Assembly (NCBI GenBank): GCA_038501625.1
Contig: JAZAYU010000006.1
Location: 14,820,638-14,884,637 of the forward strand
Direction of reading: 5' to 3'
DNA: 64,000 bases
DNA from: Corbicula japonica
Taxonomy: Eukaryota > Mollusca > Bivalvia > Venerida > Cyrenidae
In this document: positions 25,147-35,414 of the stretch, in pieces
Layout: the number at the start of each line of letters is the position of its first letter
How positions within the stretch are numbered: the stretch's first letter is position 1
Notes under the pieces: generated by a model
Told to the model about the DNA's origin: nothing
What the model saw: the letters and a program-made list of their open reading frames with translations, nothing else
Database searches by the model: none
Position numbers and translations under genes: made by a program

Positions 25147-25539
25147 AATGTCGCCTCGACATTCAATTGTAGAAGCATGAAAACCTAGAAGTGAAAATAA
25201 AAATTATTTACTTAATATACAACAATCATTATAAGTATAATCAAATGGTTAAGCTAAACCACTTGGCATAATACAATCCTAGAAATAAGTCAATGTATAT
25301 TATGAACAACATGACCCTTCATAACTCGTTGACCACTCATTCAAAGTCCATCATCTCCAAACCTGTAAATGACTAAAGAGATTAGACAATTACACAAAAT
25401 GGAATTCTATATTCTGAGTATTATGCAAACACGGAATTGAAACACTACAAAAATAACAAAAAACTGAATAAAAATGTTATGCTTTAATGTTTCTTCAGTT
25501 CCTCAATTAAATTACAATACATGTCAGCAATAATAGACA

Positions 25540-27195
25540 CTACTTAAAATATTTGGACGCATCAAACAAGCCTGGTTCTGATTTGTCCACTAGGCATCCA
25601 ACTAGATATGACTTGAACCATTCAGGGGGTTTTCTGGCTCTAGTTGACCTTCTTAGTACCGGCTCTTCTGGCTGTTCAACTTCTGCTTGAGGTCTTTCTT
25701 CAACCACTTGTAACACTTCTGTTTCTGCTTCACTCTCTTCTGCAGACTGATGATTAGAATCTTCACTCTGGTCTATATCAGAGTCAACATCAACATCACC
25801 ATCATCATTCTCATCATCTTCTTCTGTTCCTCTTCTCTCCTCCCCTCCTGGAATTCTGTCTATGGTATGGTGGGCGTCCCCATCCAACCCAGGCTGATAT
25901 GTATGTATTACATATTCCTTAACAGAATCATGATCTGCGACGTCGCCTATAAATATAACAGTATCTGTAGAACCCGAATCAACATCTTCACCTGGCCTTG
26001 GTTCTTTTGCAGAAACTAGTTCTACAGATTCCTTCTGTGGCTTAGGAACAGTTTCTTCAACTAAATCTATTTTAATAGGAAATAGATGGTTCCTATGTAG
26101 TAATTTAGTTTTCCCATCTGCAGAGCACACTTCAAATACTGGTATATCATTGTTTGGTATGTTGGTGACAGTATAAATATCCTCCTCAAACTTGTCAGCC
26201 AATTTGTGAGGTCCATCAAAAGCTAAAATTTTGACCAGAACTTTGTCCCCAATTTCCAATTTAGTGGCTTTGGCTTTTTTGTCAAACTGAGTCTTCTGTT
26301 TAACTCTCGCCCTGTCGGCATACTGCTTGGCAATCTCTTGTGTTGTCTTCATCCTATCTTTAAGTTGCTGGATGTATTCCGTTTGAGACACATGTCCTGC
26401 TTGCTGTGTTTCCTTCTCAAACATCAGGTCCACTGGTAAAATGGGCTTCCTTCCAAACATTAATTCAAAAGGAGCTACACCTGTGCTTTCATGGGGTATC
26501 GCATTGTATGCGTATACCAGATATTCAATGTGGGATTTCCAGTCCTGTTTCTTTTCCTTTTCTAATGTTCCTAACATTTCAATTAAAGTTCTATAAAATC
26601 TCTCCGACATTCCATTGCACATAGGATGGTAAATTGTCGTTCTCGTTTTCTGGATCCCTGATAACTGACAAAGTTCCTGAATTAGCTGACTCTCAAAATT
26701 TGTACCTTGATCTGTTAATAATTTTGTAGGAAATCCATATTTTAAAACAAAGTTGTTGAAGAAAATTTCAGCAGTTGTTTTGGCTGTCTGATTTTTAGTT
26801 GGAAAAGCTTGAGCAAATCTGGTGAAATGATCCACGATTAATAGCACATTTGTATATCCACCTTTACAAGTATCCAATTTGAGAAAATCCATACACACCA
26901 ACTCAAGTGGATATGTACTTGTTATGTTCCCCAGTGGTGCTTTTGAGTTGGTTGGACTCTTCCTTCGAATACATCTTTCACATGTTTTGATTCTTTCCTC
27001 TACTTGAGCTGACATCTGAGGCCACCAAAATCTATCCTTCATTATTGACAATGTCCTTTCTCTACCCGGGTGACCTATATTGTCATGACAACCTTTAAAA
27101 ACATCATCTCTGTATACTGTAGGAATAACCAGTTGTAATTTAGTTTCCTCTTTTTCAGTAACCTCTCTATAAAGAACTCCTCTTATTAATTTAAA
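25540..27195 (-). CDS. Gypsy integrase region (one long open frame)
   Basis: This part of pol inserts the cDNA into the genome. From about 27195 the frame is open through GVLYREV, an HHCC zinc-binding module (CHDNIGH to CERC), and the catalytic core with its D,D,E set. The first Asp is in MDFLKLD, the second in TDQGTNFES, and the Glu in NGMSERFYRTL. After GVAPFELMFGRKP and a basic linker comes a C-terminal GDKVLVKILAFDGPHK module. An acidic tail (EEDDENDDGDVDVD) and RRSTRARKPPEWFKSYL close the protein. All catalytic residues are present, and about 550 codons is normal for the family. It is separated from the RNase H frame by a frameshift near 27195, so the polyprotein cannot be made from this copy. 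The frame carries no start of its own. Confidence 0.93.
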   Translation of the reverse strand, partial: FKLIRGVLYREVTEKEETKLQLVIPTVYRDDVFKGCHDNIGHPGRERTLSIMKDRFWWPQMSAQVEERIKTCERCIRRKSPTNSKAPLGNITSTYPLELVCMDFLKLDTCKGGYTNVLLIVDHFTRFAQAFPTKNQTAKTTAEIFFNNFVLKYGFPTKLLTDQGTNFESQLIQELCQLSGIQKTRTTIYHPMCNGMSERFYRTLIEMLGTLEKEKKQDWKSHIEYLVYAYNAIPHESTGVAPFELMFGRKPILPVDLMFEKETQQAGHVSQTEYIQQLKDRMKTTQEIAKQYADRARVKQKTQFDKKAKATKLEIGDKVLVKILAFDGPHKLADKFEEDIYTVTNIPNNDIPVFEVCSADGKTKLLHRNHLFPIKIDLVEETVPKPQKESVELVSAKEPRPGEDVDSGSTDTVIFIGDVADHDSVKEYVIHTYQPGLDGDAHHTIDRIPGGEERRGTEEDDENDDGDVDVDSDIDQSEDSNHQSAEESEAETEVLQVVEERPQAEVEQPEEPVLRRSTRARKPPEWFKSYLVGCLVDKSEPGLFDASKYFK

Positions 27196-27975
27196 ATGCT
27201 GAAAATTTTTGCCATTGTAGAATGCTTCTTAACATCTGAAATATCTTTGAACTTTGGCTTTTTCTTGTCCCTTGTTGCTGCAACCCAAATTGAAATTAAT
27301 TCATCCTCCCTTTGTGCTTTCCTAATTTCTTTTACCTCAATCTGAGATGTTAAAGTCCCTGGTATTTCTGTGGCATCCATAATGTCAATCACTGCCATTG
27401 TCTCTATTAATGGTACTTTGTAGGTAGTTGACTTACAAATTGTTTTGACAACTTCTGCTGTTATCTCTGTTGATCCATTGGTGTGTTGTATTTTAGGAAG
27501 TCTCGACATGGCATCAGCGTCCTTGTTTTGTACACCTGGCTTGTAGATGATCTTAAAGTCATATGCAGAAAGTGCAGCAAGCCATCTGTGACCTGTAGCA
27601 TCAAGCTTTGCAGTTGACAGTATACAAGTTAACGGATTGTTATCTGTTATGACCGTAAAAGAACTTCCATATAGATAATCAGCAAATTTGTCTGTGATGG
27701 CCCACTTAAGTGCTAGAAATTCCATTTTATGTGTGGGATAGTTTTTTTCTGATTTTGTCTACTAGCATATCCTATCACTCTGTTTATTCCATTTTGCTTT
27801 TGGTAAAGAACTGCACCTAATCCTTCTCCACTAGCATCTGTGTGAAGTTCAAAAGGTAATGTGTGATCAGCATAAGCAAGTATTGGTGCTGTTGTTAACA
27901 GTTCCTTTAACTTATTAAAAGAATCATCTTGTGACTGTCCCCAAATAAAGTTTTCTTCTGATTTTGTCTTTTTGC
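27186..27975 (-). pseudogene. Gypsy RNase H region, broken by frameshifts
   Basis: RNase H removes the RNA strand during reverse transcription. The first part (frame open from about 27975) shows APILAY, then HTDASGEGLGAVLYQ, with the first catalytic Asp in TDASG. The second part, from 27725, shows MEFLALKWA with the catalytic Glu, VITDNNPL with the next Asp, and KPGVQNKDADAMSRLP at the RNase H to integrase junction. The two parts lie in different frames; the break is at a run of seven A near 27745. A further frameshift joins it to RT near 27970. A homopolymer break could be a sequencing or assembly error as well as a real lesion. Confidence 0.88.
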
Positions 27976-28680
27976 TGCTTTTTGATTTAGAACTGGCATG
28001 ACATCATGAAGTGGCTTTACAATCTTTGTGAAGTTCTGAATGTATTTTCTGTAGAATCCTACAAAGCCAACAAATTGTCTTACTTCTTCAGGATTTGAGG
28101 GTCTTGGCCATTTTAAAACTTTTTCCACTTTATCAGGGTCTGTGGCAATTCCTTTTTCTGAAACTATGAATCCTACATACTTTACTTCATTCTGTAAAAA
28201 CACACACTTCTTTGGAGCTAACTTTAGATTACATTCTTTCAGTCTATTTAATACTGCGTCTAGATGCTCTAAGTGTTCTTCAAAAGTACTACTAAAAATA
28301 ATCAAGTCATCTAAGTATATGACACAAATCTTATAATTCAAATCTCCCAAACACTCCTCCATTACGCGTTGATAGGTCGCTGGCGAATTACACAAACCAA
28401 ATGGAAGCCGATTGAATTCATAAAATCCTAATGGTCCGACGTGAAATGCTGTTCTTTCCTTATGTGGTTCTAATATTTCTAACTGATGATATCCACTTTT
28501 CATGTCCACGACTGAATAGTATTTTGATCCTTTAAGTGTATCCAAAATATCCTCAATCCTTGGTAAAGCGTACTGATCTTTGACTGTTTTTGAATTCAGC
28601 AATCGATAGTCTATGCACATGCGAAGAGTTCCATTTTTCTTTCTGACTAAAACTACATTGCTAGCATATTGCGAATGTGA
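27907..28680 (-). pseudogene. Gypsy reverse transcriptase region, N-terminal part deleted
   Basis: The frame opens at SHSQYASNVVLVRKKNGTLR and continues MCIDYRLLNSKTVKDQYALP. It has motif A VVDMKSGYHQ, the LPFGLCNSPATYQRVM block, the catalytic box YLDD in VIYLDDLIIFSS, and FLQNEVKYVGFIVSEKG. It ends at 27907, where the frame is lost. Polymerase motifs A to E are therefore all visible. Upstream, the protease frame ends in EEKKKLEDLKKV and the text jumps directly to SHSQYAS. The usual stretch of roughly 60-70 residues between protease and the RT fingers is missing, so a deletion of about 200 bases with a frame change is inferred. Confidence 0.92.
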
Positions 28681-28747
28681 CTTTCTTTAGATCCTCAAGT
28701 TTCTTTTTTTCTTCTGAAGTTAAGTTGTTGTTTTCTATAGTGATCTC

Positions 28748-29570
28748 CTAAAGTAATGTAGAGTCTTCTGTTTCTTTTATTAGGTTCTGATCCTCCACTT
28801 TAACAGGTTGTAATTCACAAATAATACTTTTCGGTGCAACAGGAACTGTTCTTGTTGTAACATTTGAAACATGAATATCTACTAGTCTATTATTCTTAGG
28901 CTGGTATGTTATAAGAACTGGCGAAATATCCACATCTGTTGGAAGAATTGAAATATCCGAAGTTTCTGTTATTGCAAATGTCATATTTGAATCTATTTCC
29001 TGATCAATATATCCTTTTATTGTGATACTAGCATTCGGCTGAATCAAAATTGTTTCCTGTTCTGCCGATCTAACAACTGCTAACCTGTGTTTGTTCTTTT
29101 TCATTTGTTTGTCTTTAAGTGCCATGCACATAAATGCCAAATACCATTGCGTATGTAATTTTGCTTTTTGCAGAAACCTGTCTCCATGTTCCTGTTTACA
29201 TTCTTCCATGAGAGGTTTTAATATATTTGTACCAATTAAAATTGGAACTTGAGGGCTGTATGTGCTTTCGGGTACCACTAAAAATAAACAATGCTGCCGT
29301 TTTGAGTTTTCCACACCAATAAAATCTATATCAGCTTGGATGAATCCTGAATATGGCAATGTTTGTCCACTTGCGCATTCTACTTGAATAATTTCTATCA
29401 AAGGTTCTATTGTAATACTTGGAAAATTGATTTTTAGAAAATTTTCGTTTACAGTACTAACGCAGCTTCCAGTGTCGATCAATGCAGGTGTTTGAAAATT
29501 GTTGAATACAATATTTGCTTCATTACTATGACCAACTAAATCTTCAGTAAGACGATTTATTGTTTGTATG
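28748..29570 (-). pseudogene. Gypsy aspartic protease region
   Basis: This is the retropepsin that would cleave the Gag-Pol polyprotein. The active site reads ALIDTGSCVSTV near 29485, and the second conserved block VPILIGTNIL lies near 29240. Downstream codons up to 28748 form the usual spacer before RT. It lies in the same frame as gag but is separated from it by stops at 29603-29605 and just after. It ends with TAG after DSTLL. No ATG is expected, since the protein normally comes from a Gag-Pol precursor. Confidence 0.88.
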
Positions 29571-29602
29571 GTTCATTGCACGTCTTACATTAGAATGAAC
29601 CC

Positions 29603-30757
29603 TTACTGGTTTAAATAATCATCTCTTAAGTTGCACTGCCATTGAAAATGTCCCTTTTGTCTGCATCTGTAGCACTCAACTTCATCATTTTGTTTGCATT
29701 GTCATTTAAAATGTCCTTTTTGACCGCAAGTATAGCATGTAATATCTCCCTTAGGTTTTTCTTTCTGTTGTTGATCTGAAGATTGAGTTGCACTGCTAGC
29801 TTCCTGCTGTTGATCTTTTGTGGAGTTATTGCCCTTGTATCCTCCCCGATGACGACCTCTATTTCTGTTGTTTCCTCTGCCTCTACTTCCATTATTCCGA
29901 ACTACTTGTTGCTGAGCAGTAAATGTCTTCAATTCTTCATTCATCAGTGTCATATTTTCTGACATTGTACTGATAACTTTCTTTAACTCACCAACTTCCT
30001 TCTTTAATTCGGATTCAACTTGTGGTACCACACCCTTACTAACTGTTGATATATTTTTCTTGGTACTACCATGTTCAGTCTCCAACTTCCTCAACTCCAC
30101 TCTTAACCTATCAAAATCATCAATCTGATCAACCTTGTATCCAAAGATGCTTTTCAAATCACTCCTCATTCCTGTCCATAACATCCCCTTTAACATATTA
30201 TTGATTTCTCTTGGTTGAACAAGTTCTTTTTCCACTGCCTTAGCCAATAAGTCTTCCAGGCGACATGACCATGTCGTAATATCCTCGGTTTCTCCTTGTC
30301 TGGCTGCATAAAAACGAGCTAAAATACTCTCTTTAGTGTCAACAACACCATAAACACTGTCAAGTTTATCCAAAATTTCTCTAATGCTGATATCTGTTCC
30401 TTGTCTTGTCAAAACCTTTAGTGCCTCTCCTTTTAAACTTCTCCGGATTGCTTGCAACAACACATCCTCCTTGTGCAACCTTGTCCTTAATAAACTTAAA
30501 ACCTCGTATTTCCATTGGTCATACACTACTTCTCCTTTAGTTAACGTATCAACGTCTCCATAAAATATTGATATTCTGGGAGTCTGTGAATTGACAGTTA
30601 TTTTAGTCTCCGGTACAGTGGCCGTAACCGATCCAAATGCGCTTGCTGAATATTCCTCTAACCACTGTTGTAGATCCTCCTTTGTATCCGCTTTAGGCTT
30701 CAGTCCTAATTCACGAAGTGAAGCTATCATCTTCTTTTCTTCCTCCGAATAACTCAT
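29603..30757 (-). pseudogene. Gypsy gag with a nonsense codon in the first zinc knuckle
   Basis: Gag forms the particle that packages the RNA. The ATG at 30757 opens MSYSEEEKKMIASLRELGL, followed by a helical capsid region with YDQWKYEVLSLLR, a typical retrotransposon gag word, up to KSIFGYKVDQIDDFDRLRVE. Next come a coiled-coil-like stretch (ELKKEVGELKKVIS), a basic RGRGNNRNRGRHRGG segment, and nucleocapsid knuckles. The first knuckle starts CYTCGQKGHFK and is then cut by TGA at 29702-29704, where tryptophan is usual. The frame continues with a second, complete CCHC knuckle (CYRCRQKGHFQWQC) to TAA at 29603. The nonsense change is one base from TGG. The 351 codons before it are otherwise undisturbed. 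Confidence 0.92.
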
Positions 30758-32560
30758 TGTGTTAAATTAACACTAAACACACTAAATAAATTATAATTCC
30801 AAAATATATCAAAATGTCACCTTAAATTTCAAGTGTCTATTTCACTCTATTTAGGATTTTATGGAATTATCTGTGTCTATTTCACTTTAATTCACTTCAA
30901 AGTTCACAATTAAAACAATCACACCGTCTCACTGATATGGTTTAATTTATCTTTTCACCATTTATTTCTCAAACACAAACTTATTTCTGAGTCTGAACAA
31001 AAATTCAGATTTCACATTTCACCATAATGATCACATAATTTTAAAATACCGAACAAGCTTGTTATTTTTATTGCACGCTGAACGCCCCGTGACGCGCTAT
31101 AATCAAAACCGGATAATCTGAAATTAACAATCTAATTTCAGAATTACTCAGTTATATTTACAAAGTCCAGTACGCGACAGTCGACTGTATGGTTTATATC
31201 ACATTAACCAAATACTTAAGTCTATAAACACTATTAGTATACCCAATGTCAAATAAATACTAATAAATGTTAAATATCTATTTTTATTTAAAATATATCA
31301 AAATATTCCTACTAATATTGAATTAAATCAATATTCTCAACAATAAATACCACTGCTTGAACGCTATATGCCTAAAATAAAATTTTACATCAGCAGCAGC
31401 AACAACACTATCATTAGCAGTAGTAGGCTGTAATATGCACGTGGGGTCTTGTTCAAATTGTCTCTGCACCTAGAACCTAAATTTCCATGTAAATAACAAA
31501 TCAATATATTATAATATCAGTATGACAAAAACAAATATTAATGATTTACCACACATGAAAGTGTTTAGCTTATACAATTAATGACTACCTATCAACTGTT
31601 CTACCATCCAAGATGGCCGCCACTACAAGTGAAAACTGGTTCAATCCTAAAAACTGTAAATACTAAATTCCTCCTAGACCTACATTTTGACAATTTTACT
31701 ACTAGTGACTGTTCTACTATATTGTAATTAATACTACATATTATGATCTAGAGCTACAATCTACAAGTAATATATACCTTTAAATGTATTTGAGTCAAGC
31801 TGCTGTCTTAAAAAAATACCCAAAATCAAATCTGTTCAAAAAACAAATCGGTTGTCAAATTTTCTTATTATTATTATTAATTATCCCTACACCAAATTAT
31901 TATATTTATGTGAAAACATGCAAATGAGTGACGATTAAATATTAATTAAGTGAATTGCTGGAATCTCACTTTCTCCACTTACAATATCAGTCTCAAAAAT
32001 GAATTCATGCCTGGAAAAAAAATATTACATAAATATATTATACTGTATCAGTTTGACTCACCAGTCTGATGATTGGAACCTTGAACCACTATACCAATGT
32101 AACCAATGAAATTGTCTGTATACGTCTGTATACTAACAAAACACTCAAAACTGTCAATATCACAAAGGTTAATTAAATGTCCTTGAATCCAACGATGAAA
32201 ATCCTGGTGAATCCAACGAAAATCCTTGACCGGCCCTGAAGACGGATGAACGACCTAGGTCTCTGAAGATCCACGTGCACGTTACCAAACCCAATACGAA
32301 CGATTTGGCCAATTCAATACGAACGACTCCTCCACACCAATATTAGCGACTTCAGCTGGCTTAAAACGTTCCACTTGATTCCAATTAGGACCACTGTCCA
32401 AAATGTAGTGATGATTCCAAAAGTAGGATATAAAGTCATAAAATCACTGAATTTACGACTGACATTAAAATTCAATGTATAATGTCTATATCTTGATAAA
32501 TGCACTGTTAAAGTTCACTGTTAATGCCTTGTTTACATCACTGTTTATGCCTTGTTTAAA
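30758..32560 (-). other. Long untranslated leader of the gypsy element
   Basis: About 1.8 kb separate the primer site from the gag ATG, long for a Ty3/gypsy element. I see no conserved domain; the ORF at 32314-32505 has none. The leader is AT-rich, with a short CAG/CAA run near 31391. Confidence 0.6.
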
Positions 32561-32575
32561 TCACTGGGGGCTCCA
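32561..32575 (-). promoter_or_regulatory. Primer-binding site of the gypsy element
   Basis: On the minus strand the LTR end ..GGGTCACA is followed by TT and then TGGAGCCCCCAGTGA. The leading TGG, complementary to the CCA end of a tRNA, is the normal mark of a primer site. I cannot say which tRNA it matches. Confidence 0.75.
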
Positions 32576-32618
32576 AATGTGACCCTGCCTCCATAATGAT
32601 AACCACACAATGGGGTAG

Positions 32619-32781
32619 TTCAAAATCACATTTATTCAAAGGCATTATTTATCTGTTATCTCAAAATCACATTTATTCAAAGGCATTATTTATCTGCTAT
32701 CTCAAAATCACATTTATTCAAAGGCATTATTTATCTGTTATCTCAAAATCACATTTATTCAAAGGCATTATTTATCTGTTA
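32619..32781. repeat. 41-bp tandem repeat in the LTR, four copies
   Basis: This is the same unit as at 23835 but with four copies, the last shortened by one A. The copy-number difference between the two LTRs of one element must have arisen after insertion, because both LTRs are copied from one template. Confidence 0.93.
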
Positions 32782-33301
32782 TCCTTGGTGGCAAACCTTC
32801 CTAAGAAAGCTTGGTAGCAAAGCGTCGGCACTGAAATTACAATATTAAACATATTTTGAGTGCCTAATAAATACATTAATTCCCTTAAACAAGAATACTC
32901 AGTGTTAAAATACATGTGCACAATATTAGCAGAAGATAAAATTACCAAACATATCAAATCGTTATCACTTAAAGAAATACAGATTGATACATTAAATATA
33001 ACTCTTACGTCAAGCTCGGTATAGTGGTTCTGTGTAGTTAAATGACACAAACAATACTGAACCTTTAACAATACTAACTTGATAATTTACAATGGTAAAA
33101 AGTATAATGAAATTCACTAAAGCACACTTACATTTGTTTATGGAACAAATCACCACTTTGACCAAAAAACCACTCACTGCCCTTACTCGTCTCGCTCGTC
33201 CAGTGCTGTGTGAACTGTAAATATGTTAATAAAAAGATGAGCACTTGTTAGTCAAAACATCAACAGTTGAATGACAACCGATAGAACAAAGACCAAAATA
33301 T

Positions 33302-33537
33302 TGTGGTGACGCTAGACTGTTCTACAGCACAGTCCGGTCCGGTACGGACGTTACCGGGAGATAGCGGAGTTTTTATCATCCGGGGACCTTAGTGTACATC
33401 CAGCGCTCGTAGAAAACGGTTTACCTAGACTAGATTACTTTATCGTTGGACATCCTTGGGACAGATTCGCATCAAGAAGTAGTAAGTGCACTTTCCTTTC
33501 CATCTTGTATTTATCTGATTAAATACGCGGTTCAACA
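33302..33537 (+). repeat. Left LTR of the nested element
   Basis: This 236-bp LTR starts TGTGGTGACGCTAGACTG and ends TACGCGGTTCAACA. It contains the repeated word CAGTCCGGTCCGGTACGG. Confidence 0.92.
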
Positions 33538-33538
33538 T

Positions 33539-33550
33539 TGGTAGCAGCGT
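33539..33550 (+). promoter_or_regulatory. Primer-binding site of the nested element
   Basis: TGGTAGCAGCGT starts one base after the LTR. It resembles the complement of an initiator-methionine tRNA 3' end (TGGTAGCAGAG), with one or two mismatches; that match is from memory of the common gypsy primer sites. Confidence 0.65.
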
Positions 33551-33987
33551 TCATAAAACGAACCATCGCTCTGCCAAAATCGCCACCTAAAACAACTTGG
33601 GTCAGCCGTCCGGTACGACCCAAACCTTTTGAACCGAAGAGGGAAAGGATTAGTTGGTTGGAATCAATGTATTTGCAGTTAAATATCACAGCCACATTCT
33701 TATTTCGATAAAATTGGCCGTAAATTGTGTTATTTTCTGCATTTGTTTTGATTTTCCATCTGCGCATGTTCTAACGGAAACACTGGTATTTCCGGCAGTG
33801 CGAATTTCAAAGTACAGAAAAATAAGCAGTTTTTGTATAAGTGAGGCCGTCCGGTAAGCTTATACATCATTCCATTCAATTAGTTGTTGCCACTTAGAAT
33901 TGGGAGGAGTGTTGTGGTTTATTGAAATAATTTTTCTGTAATTTGATTATTGTCCCTTTCGGGCAAAAATAGACCTCTATTTTTGCG

Positions 33988-35310
33988 ATGTCAGCAAAAG
34001 GATCACCTCCATCGGTAAAGGGGTCTATGTCTAGGTTGTCAGTAGCCGACCGGCTGAAAGGTGCTGCACCAGCAGAAGAGCAGGAGATGGCAGCAGTCTT
34101 ACCTAAGATTGCCGTCAACTATGTACCAGCTGCAGATTTAGAAACCATTCCAGGTATAAAGTCAAGGTTAGCAAAGGCGCTTATTACTGTTCGCGAAAAT
34201 AGTGGTAATTTGACATTGGACGTCCTTGAGACAATATGTCGTCGAAAATTCACTGCTCAGGTCGTGGAGATGCTTGATTTTAAACCAAATCCAGCTCTCT
34301 CCGCCTCGTCCAGTGAAGATGAGGAGGACCACGAAGACAAGGATGAACAGCCCTCGCAAGCTGTTAAAAATGTGTTGCCACAGGTCCAATTGGCTCCTGT
34401 AAGTATTGAGCCACAAATACCAGCGAGCCGTGCGACGACGCCATATGTGCCCAAAATGGCACCAGATTACATGTCTAGCCGTCCGGTAAGACATGCTCCA
34501 GCAGCCGCGTCAACACCATCAGGTTGGCCAGATATGGGCGCATTCCCCAGAACAAAAAGGCCAGTTCCAACACCAATTCCCAATTATGACAGTGATGATG
34601 AGACCTCTCATTATCAGCTGCCCTCCAGAAGGTCGTCCCGTGTACGCGAAATTGTTGCGTCATTACCGAAACACCTAACTTTCAATGGCAAGGGCAACTG
34701 GAGTGCATTTCGTCTGAAATTCACTCAGTATGCTCAAGTCTGCGAATGGACGGACCAGGAATGTCTGAATGGCTTAGTGTGGTGTCTAACAGACAAAGCG
34801 TTAGACTATTACACTGTAATGAGCGGTTGTCATGAAACCTTTTCTTACCGTAGCTTATTACGCAGACTGGAAGAGCGTTTCGATGAACATGAGCTACCAG
34901 CAGCAGCTCAAGTTCGATTTCAACAAGCTACCCAGAACTCTGATGAATCTCTAGAAGAGTGGGCAGACCGTGTGCTAACATTAGCTACACGTGCGTTTCA
35001 AACTGTTCCGGTAGAATTTGCTACAGAGCAATCCATGAGTCGGTTTTGCCAGGGCATGATAGACAAGGATGCAGGGCAACACGTCTTTCTGAATGAGCCG
35101 AGAACAATACAGATAGCTGTGAAGATGGTACGAAAGTACCAACAGGTGCATACGGCTATGTATGGTAAGCAGAAGCAGAAAAAGCGTGACAACTCTGATG
35201 AATATGCACCTGTCTATGCTGTAGCCAGTGCACCGTCTGAGGTGCATCCCTTTATGAAGGCACTTGAAGAGTTGGAGCAAAGGTTTCAAAAATCTTCTGG
35301 GAGTGTATGA
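33988..35310 (+). CDS. Gag of the nested LTR element, intact 440-residue ORF
   Basis: The frame opens at ATG 33988 (TTTTTGCGATG context) and is uninterrupted for 440 codons. Residues about 1-105 are an unusual N-terminal extension; the part NYVPAADLETIPGIKSRLAK followed by ALITVRENSG resembles a helix-hairpin-helix fold by eye. An acidic, proline-rich linker follows (SSSEDEEDHEDKDEQ). From about residue 220 comes the retrotransposon gag core: PKHLTFNGKGNWSAFRLKF, then LVWCLTDKALDYY, YRSLLRRLEERFDEHELPAA, SLEEWADRVLTLATRAF, and a last helix AVKMVRKYQQVH. This is the capsid fold that assembles particles. It ends with TGA inside ATGA, overlapping the start of the next ORF. The absence of any lesion contrasts with the wrecked pol downstream. 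Confidence 0.9.
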   Translation: MSAKGSPPSVKGSMSRLSVADRLKGAAPAEEQEMAAVLPKIAVNYVPAADLETIPGIKSRLAKALITVRENSGNLTLDVLETICRRKFTAQVVEMLDFKPNPALSASSSEDEEDHEDKDEQPSQAVKNVLPQVQLAPVSIEPQIPASRATTPYVPKMAPDYMSSRPVRHAPAAASTPSGWPDMGAFPRTKRPVPTPIPNYDSDDETSHYQLPSRRSSRVREIVASLPKHLTFNGKGNWSAFRLKFTQYAQVCEWTDQECLNGLVWCLTDKALDYYTVMSGCHETFSYRSLLRRLEERFDEHELPAAAQVRFQQATQNSDESLEEWADRVLTLATRAFQTVPVEFATEQSMSRFCQGMIDKDAGQHVFLNEPRTIQIAVKMVRKYQQVHTAMYGKQKQKKRDNSDEYAPVYAVASAPSEVHPFMKALEELEQRFQKSSGSV

Positions 35311-35414
35311 ACAGTGGGCGCCGTGGACGTCGGTCGACAGCTTGTTATAACTGCGACGAGGAGGGGCACTTTAGGAAAGATGGTCCTAAACTCAAAGAGG
35401 ACAATGACGATTAG
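35307..35414 (+). CDS. Nucleocapsid-like mini ORF overlapping gag (ATGA)
   Basis: The ATG shares bases with the TGA of gag and opens the -1 frame. The 35-residue product is MNSGRRGRRSTACYNCDEEG followed by HFRKDGPKLKEDNDD. The CYNCDEEGH part is a retroviral-type zinc knuckle, but the final cysteine of CX2CX4HX4C is replaced by glycine (GGT for TGT), so it probably does not bind zinc well. In relatives the knuckle is usually the C-terminus of Gag. Here it needs either a -1 frameshift or termination-reinitiation at ATGA, or the frame was broken by a one-base change. Confidence 0.7.
   Translation: MNSGRRGRRSTACYNCDEEGHFRKDGPKLKEDNDD

Noticed and set aside
25750..26624. Plus-strand ORFs opposite the integrase
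   Set aside because: They are shadows of the long minus-strand frame, which carries all family motifs.
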